In this document: piece by piece, positions 8,562-13,276 of the stretch
Layout of the letters: each line of letters begins with the position of its first letter
Numbering within the stretch: the first letter of the stretch is position 1
Assembly: GCA_019633425.1 (NCBI GenBank)
Contig: WSUB01000399.1
Location: forward strand, 1 to 13,276
Length of the DNA stretch: 13,276 bases
Direction of reading: 5' to 3'
Origin: Tulasnella sp. 424
Lineage: Eukaryota > Basidiomycota > Agaricomycetes > Cantharellales > Tulasnellaceae
Notes under the pieces: model-generated
Seen by the model: the letters and a program-made list of their open reading frames with translations, nothing else
What the model was told of the DNA's origin: nothing
The model's database searches: none
Position numbers and translations under genes: made by a program

Positions 8562-8989
8562 TATTTTCTATAAGTGGAGAGGCGTTTAGAATGCTGCAAT
8601 TAGCGAGACTTTGACGGGCCTTTATGCCTACAAGCATTCTTCTGATCTAAGCCGGGCTACACTGCTCCTCAAAAGAACTTCGGCTTTTCGTCGAAGTTTA
8701 GGCGCTGCTTACTATGCGTTTGGAGTTGATCTCGCGGTGGAGGTGGGAGGCGTTGGGGGACGTTCTCTCTGAGTAGGTGGTGGAAGGTTGCAAGTCATCC
8801 ACCGCCATGCGTGCCTCATGTTGGCGTCACGCCGGTCCAATGTTACACAATGTTCCACTCAGGGTATCATGCTATCAGTGGGCGGATTACACCGGCGACG
8901 GAAAACGGCAGAAACGGTTTGGCATTTAATGCTAATCGACTTTCGCTCCGGATGCACAGAAACTAAAGGAGGCGAGGAGTGTTGGTTCG

Positions 8990-9006
8990 AGATAAGATAA
9001 GATAAG
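8990..9006 (+). promoter_or_regulatory. Triple overlapping GATAAG motif (possible GATA-factor sites)
   Basis: Three consecutive AGATAAG units overlap in a short run. WGATAR is the core site of fungal GATA factors, which control nitrogen, iron and light responses in known cases. The position between divergently read genes fits a regulatory site, but a short microsatellite would look the same. Confidence 0.3.
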
Positions 9007-9200
9007 CCGGGCCGGAGGGGACCACCAGTCATTCCGAGTCGGCTGTGGAGACGAAGAGACCCACTCAGGAGTGCATATTGCCGTGAAGGTCGGCGAGTAA
9101 GGCCGGACAGGGGGAAGGGGTCGGATCTGATCCGCGAGGCAGGCATTAATAAGCTTCCTATCCCTCGCTTTGGTTGCGAAGGACTTGAATGGAAACTTAC

Positions 9201-9270
9201 ACTGGACTTGACCCGAGTCGGAGACGGCTGCAATACCAGATGCATTTAGCCGGTGAAGAGAGCTGGCCAT
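9201..9270 (-). other. Weak candidate first exon of an unrecognised minus-strand gene
   Basis: ATG 9270 has a good fungal context (A at -3, G at +4) and opens MASSLHRLNASGIAAVSDSG before a textbook GTAAGT donor at 9200. A possible acceptor 74 nt on (GGATCAG) would give only about 43 residues before a stop. I recognise no family. It could be a small gene, a 5' exon of something longer, or chance. Confidence 0.2.
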
Positions 9271-9436
9271 GATGCAAATGCAAGAAAAGAGGGTGGATGT
9301 GAATCTGTTGGGACTCTGGGAAGGCCCGCGTGCGCCACATGCTTGACACAGTTTGTTTGTCCAAAGTTGAACCATCAATTCAACCCGAACAGACCTCCCG
9401 TCCGCTAATCAAGCTATTCCCCGCCGAGGCCTTTTA

Positions 9437-11556
9437 TGAATCTATTGGACGCAGTGCCTTCGCTTCCTTCAGAGCTCTAGCTGCTCTTCCTAATCGACAA
9501 GTCTGTAATTCAAGGCAGTCGCTCACCTCCCAAGTCGACGAACAAAAAAGCACGCGTTCGCACCAATTCCAATTGTTCCCCAAGCGCTCCAGGCCGAGTT
9601 TGACAAGCTCCTAACAAATTCGAACCAAGCTCACATACGCAAATCCTTGCTCAACGCTCATTCCCAATGGTCATTACTTCAATCCCGAGGACTGCTCCCA
9701 CATGTTCCACACAACGAGTTCACGTCCCTCAATGCTCTTCTCGGCACATTCGCACCCACGCTACGACCCTCAAAAGCGGAGATAGATATCACGAGAGAAA
9801 GGGTTAGATTCAAAGTCCTCTAGGACGTACGCGACCCTACGCGACCTCGCCGTCATATTGGCCGCGCAGGCGGGAATGACGGGCATTTGGTCCAGCTCAT
9901 GGAACTCAGCCTCAGAGAAGGAAGACCGGAGGAAGTCCTCGACGGATGCAAAAAATTCGAGAGCCTAATTTCGCCCTAGCCATGCAGCTCAAATGGAGAG
10001 GTCCAAAACTAATGGAGATCAACGCACTGAAGCAGCTGTCCCTGCTAGTTTTATAGGAAGCTGGATTACCGGTCCGCCATCACAGCCATCCTTAGAAGGA
10101 AATGCTACAGACCACCAAAGCCTACCACGGACAGTACGAATTCAACCCGCTAACTCTTCTAGGTCGTCGGAGCCGTTGCGAAGATTATTCGAAATCGGGC
10201 TACTGAGGTGTTCTGGAAGGATTCACCCGAGGAAACAGTCCCAAGTTCGCCATTTACTTCTATGAAACCCTTCTCTCCGTAAATCAGGAATCGAAGAATC
10301 CGTGGGTATCGATTGCAAAGGAACGACCGTCGGGTTTGGATGAGGCCGACTGGGCAACGCGTCCGCGGTTCCATGTTGGGGAAGCAACCTTCGCCATGTT
10401 CGCTGCCGAGTTTACCAGATGCAACCGAGTTGACCTCACCCAAAGAGTTTCCGACGGCATCGGACGCCTGGCGCTCACCGTCCCGGATCTGATCCTCAAT
10501 ATTCTTCTCGATGGATATGCTAAGGGGAGGGACTTCACCACCGCGGCCGGTCGGACATACGCTCCTCTCCCTGAAGAAGAAAAGACTCCCGACGTCTTTG
10601 CGCAAACGACCTTGATTAATGCACTGTTCCAAGAGGGTGCGGTGGATGTCGCCATGGCGTTGGTCCGCAAGGCGGAGACGTTATTTGGAGGAGAAGGAAA
10701 GGAAAAGGGGAAGGGGTCTTTGCGTGTCGCGACCTACAACGCCGTCGTTCATGGCCTCCTGATCAACGGTCAAGCCTCCGATGCAGAGGCTATTGTAGAC
10801 CACTTGCGAAACTCGACCTCGGGCCCTAAACCGGACACTATAACCTACAACACCCTACTTCGCCATTACGCCCGCAAATCCGACGCCACCAACTTCGTCC
10901 GGACCCTCCAACATCTCACGTCGTCAGGTCTCGAGCCCGACTCCTACACATACACCACCATCGTCGATACGCTCTTACAATCTGTTACGAGGATGCTCGA
11001 CGTCATGGAAGCAGCCAAGATCCCTGCAAATACTGCGACCTACACCGCCATCATCGACTGCCTCGTTCGACGGAAGGGAGAACGGAATATCCGAGGTGCT
11101 TTACAACTCGTGAACAAGATGGAAGCTAACGGGACTCACGCTAATGAAGTGACGTTCACGAGTCTAATAGCGGGCGTGACCAGGGATCAGGACCTTCCAG
11201 CCATGGTTCAGAAGCAACTCGTTGAGGAGATCATGGCCAAGATAACTGCAAGAGGGATGGAGCCTAACCGAGTCACCCGGAACTTCCTTCTTCTCGCAGC
11301 GCTCAAGGCGGACGATAAAGCAGGGACCGACCAGGCGATGCAGATATGGCGGGAGACTATCGCGGACAAGGGCAGTCAGGATCATATTCCGCATTCAACG
11401 TACTTTACCCTTCTCAATGGACTGGCGAAGAATGGGAGGTACGATTGTGTGCAGGAGGTCATGGAGCATACATATATACAGGTCAGGGTGGCAACCAAGG
11501 GGTCGCTTGAGAAGTTGCTGAGGCAGCTGTCGAGAGAGATTGCGCTGAGGATGTAG
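9437..11556 (+). pseudogene. PPR (pentatricopeptide repeat) protein gene, copy 2, N-terminal half broken
   Basis: Second copy of the PPR gene. From about 9437 one frame reads RSAFASFRALAALPNR and on into the PPR body after a one-base slip. This Arg/Ala/Phe-rich stretch without acidic residues resembles a mitochondrial targeting sequence, but I see no nearby in-frame ATG. Damage relative to copy 1: one base lost in the A-run near 9545; TAG at 9821-9823 (copy 1 CAG); TAG at 10054-10056 (copy 1 CAG) followed by a 14-base gap; one base lost near 10203 with TGA at 10204-10206. The intron matching 295-355 is 69 nt here, and another intron ends with GCTAAC...TCTAG at 10162. From 10207 to the stop 11554-11556 the frame is fully open (449 codons) and encodes the whole PPR array. 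The first in-frame ATG is near 10395, so a truncated protein without targeting sequence is conceivable. Near 11468-11494, +4 and -1 indels cancel and rewrite about nine residues. Confidence 0.8.
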
Positions 11557-11680
11557 AATGCCTGTTACGCCCTAATCGGTTTGTGGGAATGTTTGCTAGT
11601 TCGCCTTGTCTGTCCAGCTGATACCGACTATCAAGTACCCTATATCGCACATCCATCCACCTAACTTTCACTACCTAATT

Positions 11681-13135
11681 ATGAGCGGATTTGATGTTTC
11701 ACAGTTGAGTCGAGAAAAACTAGTGCGCTTACTTTCTCTAACGAGAACATCCCCTTGTCTGAACCTAAACCACGTTCTGACTCACCCGGCACCAGACAAG
11801 ATTCCGCACTTCAAGAACTGGAACCATACAACATATCTTTGGAGCGCCTTGAAATGGCGGGCACGGAGATAGGGAAAGGAGGATTTGGGACGGTGAGGCT
11901 CGCAGAACTCGCTTCCCCAGATGATCCCGACGCACCCGTTACCGTGGCAGTTAAGGAGATCCGAGATGATACGCGTGTGCTTCCCCTACGAATGGCATAC
12001 GTGAGTGACTTCTTTCGAGTCTACTCAAATATCCCTGCCCCGACACAATCGCGGATGTACAGAGACTCGTACGAGAAATGATCGTTTGGTCCTCACTCCG
12101 GCATGAGAACATCGCCAGCTTCATAGGCTACCATTTAAGTGAGAACTTAGCAACTGCCTATCTCGTTTCATCGTACGCCGTGAACGGTAACGTGAAATCA
12201 TACCTCGAGAAGACCCAGGCCACATTGGAGGAACGACTCGAATTAGTGGGTCATGATCCTGTGTCACAAACCCGCTTGATTCAGAGCTAAAGCCACGATT
12301 TTGATCACTAGGTGCGTGATAGTGCTCGAGGGCTGGAGTATCTGCATACACGAAATCCACCAATAGTACATGGAGACCTCAAATCGGTATGTCGAACTCC
12401 TGACCAATCAACGAAAGCCAATAGAAGCAGCCTGCCGAGCTGTTGGGCTGATTTTGGGTGGTGCCTTCCCCTTCGCCTTGAGCTAACCCATGTTTTCCGC
12501 CTCATTGCTTGGCAACAAACTCTGACTAAACAGATGAATATGCTTGTAACGAAAGAACGCAGAGGATTGCTATGTGACTTTGGCCTAGCAAATCTCCTGC
12601 GGGATCAGCCATTGGGTTTCACTACTAGTATCGGCTTCAAAGGAACAACGAGGTGGTGCAGTCCCCAGGTGATTGAAGAAAAGCCTAAAACACTCGGGAG
12701 TGACGTTTGGGGCTGGGGATGCCTGGCCATGGAGGTGCTAAGTTCCCAAGTTATTTCAAAACACTTACTAACCGTTTCAAATAGATAATGACCGGAAAAA
12801 TTCCGTATGATGCTGCAAAGAGCGACGCTGCCGTTATTATTCAAGCAGTGCACCAGAAAAAGGACCCATTGCCATCTTAGGAGCCTCTCCGACCCGAGAG
12901 TCTTCTTAACTTGCTACAGGAATGCTGGAAGTTTGAGCCAGAGCTAAGGCCGGAAATCCAGGCTTGCAGATCCAGAGTAGATGTCATAATTCGGGTCGAG
13001 CGATCGTTGTACGTGGGATGTCATTTGGGGGATTCCTTGAAATTCTCTGGAAAACGTGAAAACTAACACCTCGTGTAATTCATTAGGAAGGCAATCATTG
13101 GCCCTTTGTCTTGCACAGGGGCTGGGTGGAAATAA
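11681..13135 (+). pseudogene. TKL-like protein kinase, copy 2, truncated by a premature stop
   Basis: Same gene structure as copy 1: exons 11681-11756, 11801-12000, 12063-12245, 12312-12386, 12534-12734, 12785-13008 and 13087-13135. Introns are 44, 62, 66, 147, 50 and 78 nt. Glycine loop GKGGFGTV, VAVK, HGDLKS, DFG and SDVWGWG are all present. TAG at 12878-12880 (CAA in copy 1) ends translation after 276 residues, just before the C-lobe CW...RP motif, while the rest of the frame stays open to TAA 13133-13135. Loss of that segment usually destabilises a kinase fold, so I call it a pseudogene; a truncated product or stop readthrough is possible. The first intron has shifted borders: one extra base before the donor and a G-to-A change that moves the AG by one base, which together keep the frame. 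Kinase identity certain, exon borders good. Confidence 0.85.
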
Positions 13136-13276
13136 GTGTGGTTCGTCCTCGCGTTGAAACTTGGCATGAGTCCAAACCGCTCGCGCTGGTCTCCTGCTTC
13201 AATCACGGAACCCTAGTCTGCCGCCTCATTGGGATCGATAAACTACCAGATTTACTCCTCGCTCATTTCTTGCATA
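13136..13276 (+). other. 3' flank of kinase copy 2 at the window edge
   Basis: Matches 3603-3743 with roughly 11% difference and no gaps that I can see. A frame stays open through it, but the changes show no codon-position bias. Nothing else is recognisable. Confidence 0.5.

Larger units (their letters stand above)
8562..9436. other. Intergenic region upstream of the pseudokinase-TPR gene and PPR copy 2
   Basis: No gene is firmly supported. On the minus strand, an acceptor-like TTATAG with an upstream CTAAAC (about 8566-8580) precedes the first pseudokinase exon, so one more 5' exon may lie in about 8630-8720. A triple GATAAG motif lies at 8990-9006. A weak candidate minus-strand exon starts at ATG 9270. 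I saw no mobile element, tRNA or simple promoter element. Confidence 0.5.
9528..13276 (+). repeat. Direct segmental duplication, copy 2 (PPR + kinase block)
   Basis: Counterpart of 1-3743, in the same order and orientation with an offset of about 9.53 kb. Alignment continues to the last base of the window, so the right edge is not visible. Because copy 1 starts at base 1, I cannot tell whether the homology also extends left of 9528 into the region with the targeting-like sequence. Confidence 0.95.

Noticed and set aside
8676..8698. Hairpin with a 7-bp stem (AACTTCG / CGAAGTT)
   Set aside because: Short stem with no U-run or neighbouring RNA gene; easily chance in a non-coding region.
8859..9378. 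Overlapping minus-strand open frames of 128 and 148 codons
   Set aside because: No recognisable domain, rich in Ser and Pro as expected by chance, and they overlap each other. Only the short ATG 9270 plus GTAAGT segment was kept, at low confidence.
1..13276. tRNA, rRNA, CRISPR, transposon ends or virus-derived genes
   Set aside because: I looked on both strands and saw no cloverleaf, spacer array, terminal inverted repeats, or transposase, reverse transcriptase or capsid-like reading frames.

Overview
The window looks like nuclear DNA of a basidiomycete, most likely an Agaricomycete. The signs are many short GT-AG introns (about 42-80 nt, a few longer) with CTAAC- or CTGAC-like branch sites, about 50% GC exons, fungal TKL-type kinases carrying HGDLKS in place of HRDLKP, and a kinase-plus-TPR gene of a kind I associate with that class. 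The species cannot be named from this sequence.

Layout. Bases 1-3743 and 9528-13276 are two direct copies of one two-gene block: a pentatricopeptide-repeat (PPR) gene followed about 125 bp later, on the same strand, by a small TKL-like protein kinase gene. Both copies run off the window, so the true duplication ends are not visible. Copy 1 has an apparently intact seven-exon kinase (2158-3602, 335 aa by my splicing) but a damaged PPR gene. Copy 2 has a kinase cut by a premature TAG (12878-12880) and a PPR gene broken in its N-terminal half with an intact C-terminal half. Between the copies, on the minus strand, lies one large gene reading from about 8561 to 4261. Its 5' part is spliced exons of a catalytically degenerate kinase domain (HGN and GFC in place of HGD and DFG). 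Its 3' part is one 2.9 kb exon encoding 22 TPR repeats. The TPR reading frame has its own ATG at 7131, but a 62-nt intron joins it in frame to the pseudokinase exons, so I read the two as one gene. An in-frame TAG at 7323-7325 interrupts that joined frame.

Intergenic stretches. 3603-4260 separates the convergent kinase and TPR genes. 8562-9436 lies upstream of both the minus-strand gene and PPR copy 2 and holds a triple GATAAG motif and a weak candidate minus-strand exon. I saw no tRNA, rRNA, CRISPR array, transposase or integrase.

How the parts may work together. The PPR genes most likely encoded a mitochondrial RNA-binding protein unrelated in function to the kinases. The active TKL kinase and the pseudokinase-TPR protein share exon structure (two successive exons of exactly 183 and 75 nt), so they descend from one kinase gene. 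Their convergent pairing invites the idea of an enzyme and a scaffold or sensor working in one pathway, but that is inference. The direct repeats could allow loss or gain of the central gene by unequal crossing-over, and patchy identity between the copies suggests gene conversion.
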